DNA of 64,000 bases, taken from contig CAJBEZ010000095.1 in assembly GCA_903952205.1 (NCBI GenBank), positions 1-64,000 of the forward strand, given 5' to 3'. This document shows positions 46,983 through 55,226 of this stretch, in pieces. Each line of letters starts with the position of its first letter. The first letter of the stretch is position 1. The notes under the pieces were generated by a model. That model was not told the DNA's origin. It did no database searches and saw nothing but the letters and a program-made list of their open reading frames with translations. The translations under genes and the position numbers were made by a program. The stretch comes from an uncultured Desulfomonile sp. (GTDB lineage Bacteria; Desulfobacterota; Desulfomonilia; Desulfomonilales; Desulfomonilaceae).

Positions 46983-47141
46983 TCATTTCCTTAAATCTTG
47001 GGTCTCTGAGGTCTTAGCTTTTCCCCTGTTCACGGGGGAACAACTTGGCGACATTCAGGTTGACACTCCCATCTTGGGCAAAAGCCAGCGGTTCAAAATA
47101 AACCATCCAACTACTACAGCTATTATCAGCGCCAATTCCAT
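46983..47141 (-). CDS. Small membrane-anchored selenoprotein (UxxxC, in-frame UGA)
   Basis: A 52-codon gene hidden by an in-frame TGA at codon 29 (47057-47055). From ATG 47141, behind AAGGA at seven bases, it reads a membrane helix (ELALIIAVVVGWFILNRW), then LLPKMGVST, Sec, MSPSC and a hydrophilic tail ending at TGA 46985-46983. The Sec and the Cys are four residues apart (UMSPSC), a thiol/selenol redox pair at the membrane surface. A SECIS-like hairpin lies directly after the UGA. If the TGA were a stop, the product would be a 28-residue helix, and the conserved-looking UxxxC tail would have no explanation. Selenocysteine insertion genes are not in the window. Function is unknown; a thioredoxin- or metalloid-linked redox role is inferred. 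Confidence 0.7.
47016..47045 (-). promoter_or_regulatory. SECIS-like hairpin for selenocysteine insertion
   Basis: On the minus strand AGTTGTTCCCC pairs with GGGGAAAAGCT around the eight-base loop CGTGAACA: ten pairs with one G-A mismatch. The stem begins nine bases after the UGA, the apical loop about 20 bases after it, and a G is the second loop base. These distances and the loop G match the known bacterial SECIS rules. Confidence 0.65.
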
Positions 47142-47242
47142 GCCTATGTCCTTTTTCCCCACGCCTAGGGATAGAAAACACCATGAAGGTGGTTTGAGAC
47201 TTATGTGGCGAGGCGTGAGGAGGCGAAAGTCTCATTTATTTA

Positions 47243-47276
47243 ATATGTGAATATCTGAATATATCGTTTCTGTCAA
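47243..47276 (-). promoter_or_regulatory. Promoter and probable ArsR operator of the selenoprotein-arsR unit
   Basis: TTGACA (47276-47271) and TATTCA (47253-47248) are 17 bases apart on the minus strand. An AT-rich imperfect dyad of the GAATAT/ATATTC kind (47243-47264) covers the -10 region, as ArsR-type operators do. Leader length to the ATG is about 100 bases. Confidence 0.5.
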
Positions 47277-47302
47277 GACGCTTCTTTTCTTTCTCTGAAT
47301 AA

Positions 47303-48646
47303 TCACAAAAATGAGGATCGCTCATCATCGCCAAATATCGAGACTCGTCCATATTCTCCGTCATACCCCGCCTCAATCTTCACCTGTCCGGCCCTTACCC
47401 TACGCAACGCTTCCACTACTATACCAGGAGAATAGACTTCCACATCATCGAGTGGCGCCGACCAAAGGATATCCAATTCAGGACCTAAAGCTTCAACAAG
47501 CTTATGATGCAGATGTTTTGCTTTTTTGGCCTGAACTCCACACCCCAGACAATCCGCCACTATCTCAATTAGTGGCAGCATTCTCCAATAGTACCCGGCT
47601 TTAGGGGGAGTATATCCCTCTGGTCGGTCTGCAAGTTGATTGACTCTGTTCATAACCCCTACTGTTACGGCGTGGCCACACACTGGGCATTTCCCCCCTA
47701 AGTCATCTGTTTCTTGAGGCTTGAGGCGCACCCCGCATTTTCGGTGCCCGTCCATGTGATATTTGCCCTCTTCCGGGAAAAACTCTATTGTCCCTACAAA
47801 GCTTGATGCGCCATCACGAACTCGCTTGTCTTCGAGTATCGATTGTTTCGGGCCGAGAAAATTCTCTGTGACCCTGGATCCTGTTCCACCTCGGTGTAAT
47901 GCTTCTCTAATAGCCTTGTACGAAGGATTTCCAGAAAAGATGTTGACCTCTCTACCAAGCTTGGACGGAGAATGCGTATCAGAATTTGAAACAAGAGTAT
48001 ATTGGTCAAGCTCAGATACCCTGAAGTTCATCTCCGGATCCGATGAAAGTCCTGTTTCCAGAGCCGGAATATAATCAGTAAGGTCTTCAAAACATTCCTC
48101 AATCGAATCAAACCCTGACCTGGAACCCAGAACAGAGAACCATGGGGTCCAAATATGAGCAGGAATCGCAAAAGACAGCGCCGAGGTTTCTAAAGCCATC
48201 TCCAGCAGATCGTGACAGTCGATACCTATTATTGGACGACCATCGGAATTTAGATTGCCTCTTTCACCAAGTCGCTTACAAAACTTGTCCATCGACTCCA
48301 TGTCAGGCATAAAGATCAGATTGTGAGCTTTCCTGACCTTTCCATTCTTCTTGTAAATAGAGCTGATTTCTACATTCAGAATAAAACGCACATCAGCAGG
48401 AGAGTTCCCTGGGGCATTTAAGAGAGGGTCCGGAGTGGCCCCCCTAACTAGGCCAAACAATCCTTCTTCACGTGGTTCCAACGACTCATGTATCAATCTT
48501 CGCCACTCTGGATGGGTAAAGTCTCCCGTGGCCACAACATGAATACCCTTCAGAGCGGCCCATTGGGATAGACCCCTAATGTCGCAGTCCTTTGAAGTGG
48601 CCCTCGAAAATCTTGAATGAACATGAAGATCGGCAAAATAAAGCAT
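47303..48646 (-). CDS. Endonuclease Q family (PHP-domain deaminated-base endonuclease)
   Basis: A 447-residue protein that opens with FADLHVHSRFSRATSKD, the EndoQ/PHP hallmark, and carries VVATGDFTHPEW, IPAHIWTPWFS and VSNSDTHSP metal-binding segments. A four-Cys zinc motif follows (CGVRLKP and CPVCGHAV) with a second Cys pair (CLGCG). EndoQ cuts DNA 5' to uracil, hypoxanthine, xanthine or abasic sites; it is best known from Thermococcales and occurs in scattered bacteria. Length and order of motifs fit. It faces the HU gene across a 440-base gap. Confidence 0.9.
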   Translation of the reverse strand: MLYFADLHVHSRFSRATSKDCDIRGLSQWAALKGIHVVATGDFTHPEWRRLIHESLEPREEGLFGLVRGATPDPLLNAPGNSPADVRFILNVEISSIYKKNGKVRKAHNLIFMPDMESMDKFCKRLGERGNLNSDGRPIIGIDCHDLLEMALETSALSFAIPAHIWTPWFSVLGSRSGFDSIEECFEDLTDYIPALETGLSSDPEMNFRVSELDQYTLVSNSDTHSPSKLGREVNIFSGNPSYKAIREALHRGGTGSRVTENFLGPKQSILEDKRVRDGASSFVGTIEFFPEEGKYHMDGHRKCGVRLKPQETDDLGGKCPVCGHAVTVGVMNRVNQLADRPEGYTPPKAGYYWRMLPLIEIVADCLGCGVQAKKAKHLHHKLVEALGPELDILWSAPLDDVEVYSPGIVVEALRRVRAGQVKIEAGYDGEYGRVSIFGDDERSSFL

Positions 48647-49084
48647 AGTAGATTCCCTGTTTTATCAAAGAGTTCGCCTCATAACATTTTTCTGGCGAAT
48701 ATTCTATATATATTTCAATAAGATGCTAATATGGGTCAAATTACCTTGACTTTTTTTGATCAGAATTCTAAAAATTATTGTTACATCTCGACATGAATAG
48801 AGAACTTAACTGAACAGATTTTCTTTTTATCAATTGACCACAGGGTGGTGTTTGCGCATGCCCTGGCCGAAAAGTGAATTTTTTGCTGGTTCAGTTGGGG
48901 TCATCTAATCAGTCCGGGTAGTTTTGTTTTGGGGAGAGGTTTTTGTCAAGGCTCTTTGTTGTGTGGAGAGACCTGGAGTCTAAATCATGTTCCCCAGCGA
49001 AAAAATGTGTTTGTCCGTACGAAATAGGCGAAAAACTTTTAATAATATACTATCTTGGTTCTTGATCATAAAGAGGAGATTACA
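48647..49084. other. Intergenic region between endonuclease Q and HU/IHF genes
   Basis: About 440 bases, AT-rich, holding the promoters of two divergent genes. No small gene or RNA is recognised, and no near-consensus promoter stands out. The HU gene has GAGGAG before its ATG. Confidence 0.5.
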
Positions 49085-49360
49085 ATGAACAAGTCTGATC
49101 TCGTTAAAGCTTTAGCCAAAGAAACCGATCTCCCTATGAGGAAATCTGAGGAAATCGTTGACATGGTATTCAACACCATGGGGGATGCTTTGGAGCGTGG
49201 AGACCGAATCGAGATTAGAGGCTTCGGCTCATTTGTTGTCAAGGAATACAAAGGTTATACCGGCAGAAATCCGAAGACAGGCGAACAGATTGTGGTTCAG
49301 AACAAAAGCCTGCCATTCTTCAAGGCAGGTAAAGAACTCAAAGAGAATATCAACAAGTGA
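49085..49360 (+). CDS. HU/IHF family DNA-binding protein
   Basis: A 91-residue nucleoid protein of normal length. MNKSDLVKALAKETDLPMRKSE and GDRIEIRGFGSFVVKEYKGYTGRNPKTG give the dimer core and the DNA-bending arm with its NPKTG tip. It bends DNA and may be an IHF-like subunit. The start at 49085 follows AGAGGAG; an in-frame start ten codons earlier is less good. Confidence 0.95.
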   Translation: MNKSDLVKALAKETDLPMRKSEEIVDMVFNTMGDALERGDRIEIRGFGSFVVKEYKGYTGRNPKTGEQIVVQNKSLPFFKAGKELKENINK

Positions 49361-49406
49361 TGTAACAACTTGTTCAACAAGTTTAAACTGTGCGAAAAGG
49401 GGGAAA

Positions 49407-50474
49407 GTGGCCAAAAAACAAAAGAGAAGGTTGCTTTTAAAATTGATCACAAACAATGCTGGGCCGCTCAAAGCTTCCTGGGCAAGTCTTGGTTTCGCAA
49501 CCGCACTGATTTTAATCCTTCTTTCTTTTCCAATTCTTGAGACTTCTTCTGACGCATGGGTTACCGAACACGGGGCAGGCCAAGGTGGATATTTGTTACC
49601 ACCCAACCTGATCAAGGAAGGTTTCTTCTTCGCTGAATCAAAAATACCCATAGAACGGCCCGACGTTCACGAAAGGATAGTAGAACAGTTGAACTACCTG
49701 CTTATGGATCGTAGAGCCTCTGTGACGGAATGGTTCAACATGTATGCGCTGTACGGCCAGATGGTTTCGGAATCATTGAAAAAAGAAAACATTCCGCTTG
49801 ATCTCGTTTACTTGTCTATGCTTTTGAGTGAGTTCGACCCAGACCACAAAACACGTTCCGGTGGAATCGGATGGTGGGCTTTAGGATCTACAAGAGATGG
49901 TTCAGGAAAAACAGGGGCGCCCTGGTTTTCGTCAAACGATTGGGACGATCGGAGAGATCCTGAAATATCCACACGGATTGCAGCGGAAATTCTTCAGGGA
50001 TTGCGCAAGAAACATGAAAAAGAGGATTGGTTGATTCTTATTTCAGCGTTTATCGACGGCGCAGACAAAATTGACCCCATTATCAAGAAATCGCACGGGT
50101 TTTCGTTCTGGGATATAGTGGCGCCGCCACCATCGGATTCATTGATACCGCGACTCATAGCCCTCAAGATAATTCACCAGCACAGAACGTTCTATTGCGT
50201 AACAATTACCCAGGCCAATCACTTAGCTCATGATAACCTTGGAAAGATAAAACTGGCCAAGGACCTTGCCCTAACTCTTGTTGCAAAGTGGACTGGAGAT
50301 GTCCCAAGGAATATTTGGCTGTTGAACCCAGGGGTAAACCCTTTGCTCGGTCTTCTGCCAAAAGTTGACAAACGCGCTCCCAACGGGTTCCCTCTCAGGG
50401 TTCCCAAAGGCACAGGATCGAATGTCAAAAAGCTGCTCCAAACAGACGGGTATCTGAATAACCAGCTCCAATAG
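49407..50474 (+). CDS. Lytic-transglycosylase-like (SLT/MltD fold) protein, active site lost
   Basis: A 355-residue protein starting at GTG 49407 behind AAGGGGGAAA, with a membrane anchor near residues 25-45. The middle has the SLT build: YALYGQMVSESLKKENIPLDLVYLSML, then DDRRDPEISTRIAAEIL, which matches the DxRRDPxxSTRAAA motif of MltD. But where active enzymes have ESxFNP the protein has LSEFDP, so Leu140 replaces the catalytic Glu, and the YNAGxGRV motif is FIDGADKI. It should bind rather than cleave peptidoglycan. It is 46 bases after the HU gene. Confidence 0.78.
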   Translation: MAKKQKRRLLLKLITNNAGPLKASWASLGFATALILILLSFPILETSSDAWVTEHGAGQGGYLLPPNLIKEGFFFAESKIPIERPDVHERIVEQLNYLLMDRRASVTEWFNMYALYGQMVSESLKKENIPLDLVYLSMLLSEFDPDHKTRSGGIGWWALGSTRDGSGKTGAPWFSSNDWDDRRDPEISTRIAAEILQGLRKKHEKEDWLILISAFIDGADKIDPIIKKSHGFSFWDIVAPPPSDSLIPRLIALKIIHQHRTFYCVTITQANHLAHDNLGKIKLAKDLALTLVAKWTGDVPRNIWLLNPGVNPLLGLLPKVDKRAPNGFPLRVPKGTGSNVKKLLQTDGYLNNQLQ

Positions 50475-50671
50475 GCTTCCTGTCGAATTGTTTATCAGTC
50501 GCAGCCTTTTCCCTTTACCTTATAATTTAGACGACCCAAGCCAGGAGATCAGGAAACATTGACTTTATCTGTTTTAGGATTGTTAAACCAAGCGTTTTTG
50601 CTTATAAATGAAGCTTATTCCGTGACTGAACATCCGCTCCAGGCCCGTTGCAACGATAAACGGCAAGGCAC

Positions 50672-53329
50672 ATGAACAAATTCCTCGAGAAATACCTTAA
50701 AATCTATCCTCACGAAGTATCCAAATTCGTCTGGACATCAGGAATATTTTTCGTCATTTTTTTGGGACTTGCTTTTTTCCGAAACTATGTAGACGCGTCG
50801 TTCCTGAAAAGGTACGGCCCCCAGTACATTCCTTACATGTTGGTAATAAACGCGTTGCTGACATTTGTTTTATTCGGCGTATCAAATAGGCTCAGCCATA
50901 TTTTCTTGGACTATTCTATTCTGAGTTGGTTACTCCTCATTTGTGGCGTGTCCGTGATAATCCTTTTTGTGATGGTGAAGGCCGATATTTCATTAGCTTA
51001 TCCCATACTTTATCAAATCCTAAATCTTCTGGATTCTATTTTACTGGTTTACTTATGGAATATAGCAGGTGATCTTTTCGACGCGCGCCAAGGGAAAAGG
51101 CTGTTTCCATACGTTACAGCCTGTCAGGTTCTAGCGAGCACGATTGGAAGTTTTGGAACCGGGCCTCTTACCGCACTAGTTGGTCAAGATCCAATTTTGA
51201 TCCTTTTTGGCGCCGTTTCATTTGGCGTTGGTATATTCGTGCTGGTTTCCGGCCGAAAGTTTTTCGGAAAACTCAAACCAAAGTCTTCTACTCAAAAAAC
51301 TCAGACAAAAAAAATAAGTGAAGTGCCGGGATTAATAGTGCGTTATCCCATTGTGCGCTATCTGATCATAACCGGGCTGATTCCAAATATACTGTTACCA
51401 ATATTTTCTTACCAGTTCAGCGTCATTGCGACTCACACATTCGCCTCCGAACAGACACTTATCACCTTCCTGAGCGTATTCCGAGGCCTGACTACTTCGA
51501 TAACATTTGTGCTTCTTTTCTTTATGGGACGCGTATACCAGTCTATGGGGTTGACTAATGCGTCTCTTGTTCAACCTCTTAACTTTACAGCTCTGTTCGG
51601 TTCCCTATTCTTTTTTTTCAATATTTACGTAGCTGCCTACGGCCAGTTCACAAGCCTGCTAATTCAACGAGCGGTAGCAGGGCCTATCAACAAAATTTTC
51701 TTCAACGTCATCCCATCTGATCTGATGGCCTGGAGCCGGACCTTCATAAGAGGAACCGTACTTAAAGTCGGCATGCTCACCGGGTCCCTTATAATGATAA
51801 TCCTCAAGCCCATCATGAATGCTGAGGACTTCTCGTCGATCGCTTTTGTTCTGGCAGTGTACTGGGTCTACGAGACCCTGCTTTTCCGGAAACGATACAC
51901 GAAAACATTGAAGCAGGTAATCGTAGAGAAAGAAATAGATTTTGATCAGATTGAATCTGTCCGCGCAATGGATAGCGGCACGGCAATAGCGCAGCTTGGA
52001 CCCCTGAATGTTGAGGAAAGATCGACAAAAATTGATCCTGAGTTGCTACAAATAGCCGCTCCCAATATAGAACCGGATACAGCTCTAAGACTTCTGAATG
52101 ACGAGAACGCTTCCACCAGAGCCGAGGCGGCTCTCTCTTTCGCGTGTTCCCTTGATGTTAGGGCTGTAGGCCGCCTCGTGGAACTGCTTGGCGACATGGA
52201 GGAAGAACCGCGTAAATCTGCAATTGAGGCCCTAATGGCCTATAAGGGAGAAATATTACCTTTTCTGGAGGTATCACTCCTGAATGCTCCTATTCGCACC
52301 AAGCAGGGTATCCTGGAGGTAATAAGGCTGTCCGGCCTCAAAAACTTTGAAATGGTCCCGTTTTTGGGTCAGGAACTTTTGCTGGCGTATTCGAATCTGG
52401 TAGCAATTCATGTGCTCAATTCCATGCCTGATTCACCTAGCGTGAATATGCTTAAGGAATATCTTGAGGAACTTAACGACGAGATTCTAAGCCTAATTTT
52501 TTACGCTCTCTGGGTATATCACGCCGACATGCGTCTCATGTACCAGGCGCTCCAGTCTGAAACCGCTTCTATAGCCGTCGAACTGGTGGAAAACTCTATC
52601 GAACGCGAAACTGTTCCTTATTTGATTCCTCTTATAGAAGACATTCCCCTTCATGAGAAAATAGACAAAGGTAGGAAACTTTTTCCTCTTATAAGAAATG
52701 AAACCCCGGAACGGATTCTGACCTTTCTGGCTAATTCGGATGACGCTGTAACAAGGATATTGGCGCTGTATGTGATTGGAGACAGCCAAGCTTCCAAACT
52801 TTACATGCCAACTATCGAATTCCACAGGAATGACACAGATGAAGATGTGCTTCAGGTTGTGGATTACGCTTTGAAACGTGTAAACAATGAGGTGGCTGAA
52901 ATGCCGGACGTAATAGAGAGAATCAACCAATTAAAGCAATTCAGTATTTTTGAAGGAATGGGAGTCCGGGAGCTTCACGCTATAGCCTCGGTCGTAAATA
53001 TCGAGATCTTCTCGTCCGGTGATGTAATGATTAGAGAGAATGATGAAAATTCATCTATTTACATGGTAGTAGAGGGGACAATAGGGATCTACAAGGACTA
53101 CGGAACCCCGGAGCAACTAGAGAAGGTCATACTAGCTCCTGGTTCTTTTGTGGGCGAGTTGAGTCTTTTCACCAAACAGACAGCTAACGCAACTTGTGTA
53201 GCCGTGGGCCCCACTCAAGCTTATGTTCTTCGCCACAGCCAATTCCAGGGAATTATGAGAATTTATCCTCAGATAGGTATTAACCTGTGCAGATTTTTTA
53301 CTCTTAAATTGAGACAATTGTCCTATTAG
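50672..53329 (+). CDS. Nucleotide-transporter-like membrane protein with HEAT repeats and a cNMP-binding domain
   Basis: An 885-residue three-part protein. Residues about 20-420 form some twelve membrane helices of the NTT (ATP/ADP translocase)/MFS type; DLFDARQGKRLFPYVTACQVL matches the NTT signature. Residues about 440-740 are HEAT-like helical repeats (ALSFACSLDVRAVGRLVELLGDMEEEPRKSAIEALMAYKG). Residues about 755-885 form a cyclic-nucleotide-binding domain: FSSGDVMIRENDENSSIYMVVEGTIGIY, then PGSFVGELSLFTKQTANATCVA. Transport or signalling controlled by cNMP is inferred. The substrate is unknown. Confidence 0.85.
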   Translation: MNKFLEKYLKIYPHEVSKFVWTSGIFFVIFLGLAFFRNYVDASFLKRYGPQYIPYMLVINALLTFVLFGVSNRLSHIFLDYSILSWLLLICGVSVIILFVMVKADISLAYPILYQILNLLDSILLVYLWNIAGDLFDARQGKRLFPYVTACQVLASTIGSFGTGPLTALVGQDPILILFGAVSFGVGIFVLVSGRKFFGKLKPKSSTQKTQTKKISEVPGLIVRYPIVRYLIITGLIPNILLPIFSYQFSVIATHTFASEQTLITFLSVFRGLTTSITFVLLFFMGRVYQSMGLTNASLVQPLNFTALFGSLFFFFNIYVAAYGQFTSLLIQRAVAGPINKIFFNVIPSDLMAWSRTFIRGTVLKVGMLTGSLIMIILKPIMNAEDFSSIAFVLAVYWVYETLLFRKRYTKTLKQVIVEKEIDFDQIESVRAMDSGTAIAQLGPLNVEERSTKIDPELLQIAAPNIEPDTALRLLNDENASTRAEAALSFACSLDVRAVGRLVELLGDMEEEPRKSAIEALMAYKGEILPFLEVSLLNAPIRTKQGILEVIRLSGLKNFEMVPFLGQELLLAYSNLVAIHVLNSMPDSPSVNMLKEYLEELNDEILSLIFYALWVYHADMRLMYQALQSETASIAVELVENSIERETVPYLIPLIEDIPLHEKIDKGRKLFPLIRNETPERILTFLANSDDAVTRILALYVIGDSQASKLYMPTIEFHRNDTDEDVLQVVDYALKRVNNEVAEMPDVIERINQLKQFSIFEGMGVRELHAIASVVNIEIFSSGDVMIRENDENSSIYMVVEGTIGIYKDYGTPEQLEKVILAPGSFVGELSLFTKQTANATCVAVGPTQAYVLRHSQFQGIMRIYPQIGINLCRFFTLKLRQLSY

Positions 53330-53353
53330 CGCCCCGCCAAATCGAATCGGGTG

Positions 53354-55120
53354 TTATTCCTTCAACTTGGATATGTCTCCAACAGGAAGCCCTAGGTCTT
53401 TCGAAAACAGGACCCTTCGCAATAGACGGCGGGAACTTATTTTGGGGAATTCATGCAGAAATTCAATTTCGAGGGTTGGCAGGTCATTACAGAATCCTTT
53501 CCTTGCAATTTCCTGAAGCTCCTGGACTAACGCGTCATCATGACATCTTAAGTTCTTCAACTTCACAAAGGCCTTGAAAAAGGGCTCAGCTCCTAAACTT
53601 CTTTTAGAAATAACTCCAGCTTCATCAACGTCGACATGATTAAGCAGCGCTTGTTCAATTTCTGGGGCCCCTGTCAGAAATTGTCCAATCTTGATCAGAT
53701 GATCAACACGGCCGAAATAGTAGTAATAACCGTCATCATCTTTAAGGGCCAAGTCACCAGTCAAAAACCATCCCTCCCGATATCTGCGCCTGGCGTTAAT
53801 GTTTTCGGGCCTCATCTCAATCGCTAGACAGGGGAAAGTCGGTTTCAACGCCAGTTGCCCCAAAGTAAGAGCCGGTAGAGTTTTTCCATGCTCATCGAGG
53901 ATAGCCGTTTCAACTCCAGGCATGGGTTTTCCAATCGATCCAATTTTGATTTGCTCTGAAGGGAAGTTTGCAAGGCAAATCATTCCCGCCTCGTCCATCA
54001 TCCACATTTCGTGGGGGGATTTTCTGAACTTGTCTCTTACCCATTGGAACAAATCAGACGTTAGAGGCTCACCAACAGTGGCTATGTTCATCAGTCTCGA
54101 AAAGTCGTACCCTTTTAACAGGTCGTCCCCTCCGCTTCTTAGTCTCTTCAACTTCATGCTGTCCGTGAACCACACTGACACCCCGAGTCTTTCCAGGGTC
54201 CAATACCATGTTGAAGCGGCAAAGGCGTCTCCTTGGACAACCGTAGTACAACCACAAAGAAGAGGCGCAAAAATGCCATAGATTACAGTTGGCGTACAAC
54301 CCGGATCAGAGTCAGTCCACAGAACACTGTCAGACCGCAAATCGAGAGCGTATTTTCCGGTGACGTACGCTCCGATCATGTCTTTATGAGCATGAGTGAT
54401 GTATCGGAGCCCACCGGCTGGTTCCCATTCCAGGCAGTGATAAAGAGGTTCATCAATGGGCAATCGGGTATTTTCAAAAGATGGTTCCATGTATGGCAAG
54501 GTCTCGCACAGTCGGCATTCCCCTTTTTTGGCTTCATCCCTGGAATTGCCGGCTATAAAGACTGTTTCGAAATTGAGGCCGTCCTTATTCAGGACGTCTT
54601 GCGCCATGTCGCTGTGTATAAGCGCTCCTCGAGGTCTTAGAAGAGCTATCGCAATCTTCAGCCGATCAGTCGAAGGGCAGGCGCCCAGTGCGCAAAACCT
54701 GACTCCGAGCCGCGCGCAAGCAATTACGACAATGTAAACGTCCGGACAGGGTTTTGAACATATAAGGAAAGTGTCGCCTTTCGAGAAGCCCTTCTGCATG
54801 AGGAGGTTGGCCATCCTCGAAGACTCTTGCCTCAATTCTTCGTAAGTCAGTCGCTGCAATTCCCCGGCGTATTCAAATATCAGAGCTGTCCTGTTTCTCG
54901 TTTTTGGGTCTGAAGCCCAACGGTCAACCGACTCCGATACTATATTGGACTGATCTGTCGCGTAGGTCGGAAAAAGATCCATGGCCATATTCCACGAAAA
55001 TCCCCTATAAATCTGGTAATAGGATTTGAGATTGGCGTCTGGATTTTCCGGGCTTAGTCTGGTTTTTATCATTTTTCCAGTAAAAGGTTTTCTAGGGGTT
55101 TCAAGGCACAGGGGTGACAT
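53354..55120 (-). CDS. Divergent AMP-ligase family protein with degraded ATP motifs
   Basis: A 588-residue relative of acetyl-CoA synthetases (GFSWNMAMDLFPTYA, TYEELRQESSRMANLL, GWFLTGDLALKDDDGYYYYFGRVDHLIKIG). Several catalytic motifs are eroded: the ATP loop YTSGSTGKPKG has become PAGGLRYITHAHKD; the YxxTE motif is MMDEAG; and the acyl-adenylating PKTRSGKIMRR is PKISSRRLLRR, with Arg in place of the catalytic Lys. The fold is kept but the adenylation step is doubtful. It lies near acs and may be a regulator or partner. The start is uncertain; ATG 55072 is an alternative. Confidence 0.8.
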   Translation of the reverse strand: MSPLCLETPRKPFTGKMIKTRLSPENPDANLKSYYQIYRGFSWNMAMDLFPTYATDQSNIVSESVDRWASDPKTRNRTALIFEYAGELQRLTYEELRQESSRMANLLMQKGFSKGDTFLICSKPCPDVYIVVIACARLGVRFCALGACPSTDRLKIAIALLRPRGALIHSDMAQDVLNKDGLNFETVFIAGNSRDEAKKGECRLCETLPYMEPSFENTRLPIDEPLYHCLEWEPAGGLRYITHAHKDMIGAYVTGKYALDLRSDSVLWTDSDPGCTPTVIYGIFAPLLCGCTTVVQGDAFAASTWYWTLERLGVSVWFTDSMKLKRLRSGGDDLLKGYDFSRLMNIATVGEPLTSDLFQWVRDKFRKSPHEMWMMDEAGMICLANFPSEQIKIGSIGKPMPGVETAILDEHGKTLPALTLGQLALKPTFPCLAIEMRPENINARRRYREGWFLTGDLALKDDDGYYYYFGRVDHLIKIGQFLTGAPEIEQALLNHVDVDEAGVISKRSLGAEPFFKAFVKLKNLRCHDDALVQELQEIARKGFCNDLPTLEIEFLHEFPKISSRRLLRRVLFSKDLGLPVGDISKLKE

Positions 55121-55226
55121 TATTCACCACCCGACAACCTGTGTCCTAAAATGGATACCGAAACATTTTCTTATTATAAATTCAATGATATTAGATCATT
55201 AAAATTGAAGCAGGCATTTAGGCAAA

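Noticed and set aside
47014-47235. 73-codon minus-strand open frame overlapping the selenoprotein gene in another frame
   Set aside because: No ribosome binding site and no protein-like composition; the overlapping frame with the UGA has a good ribosome binding site, a membrane helix and a redox motif.
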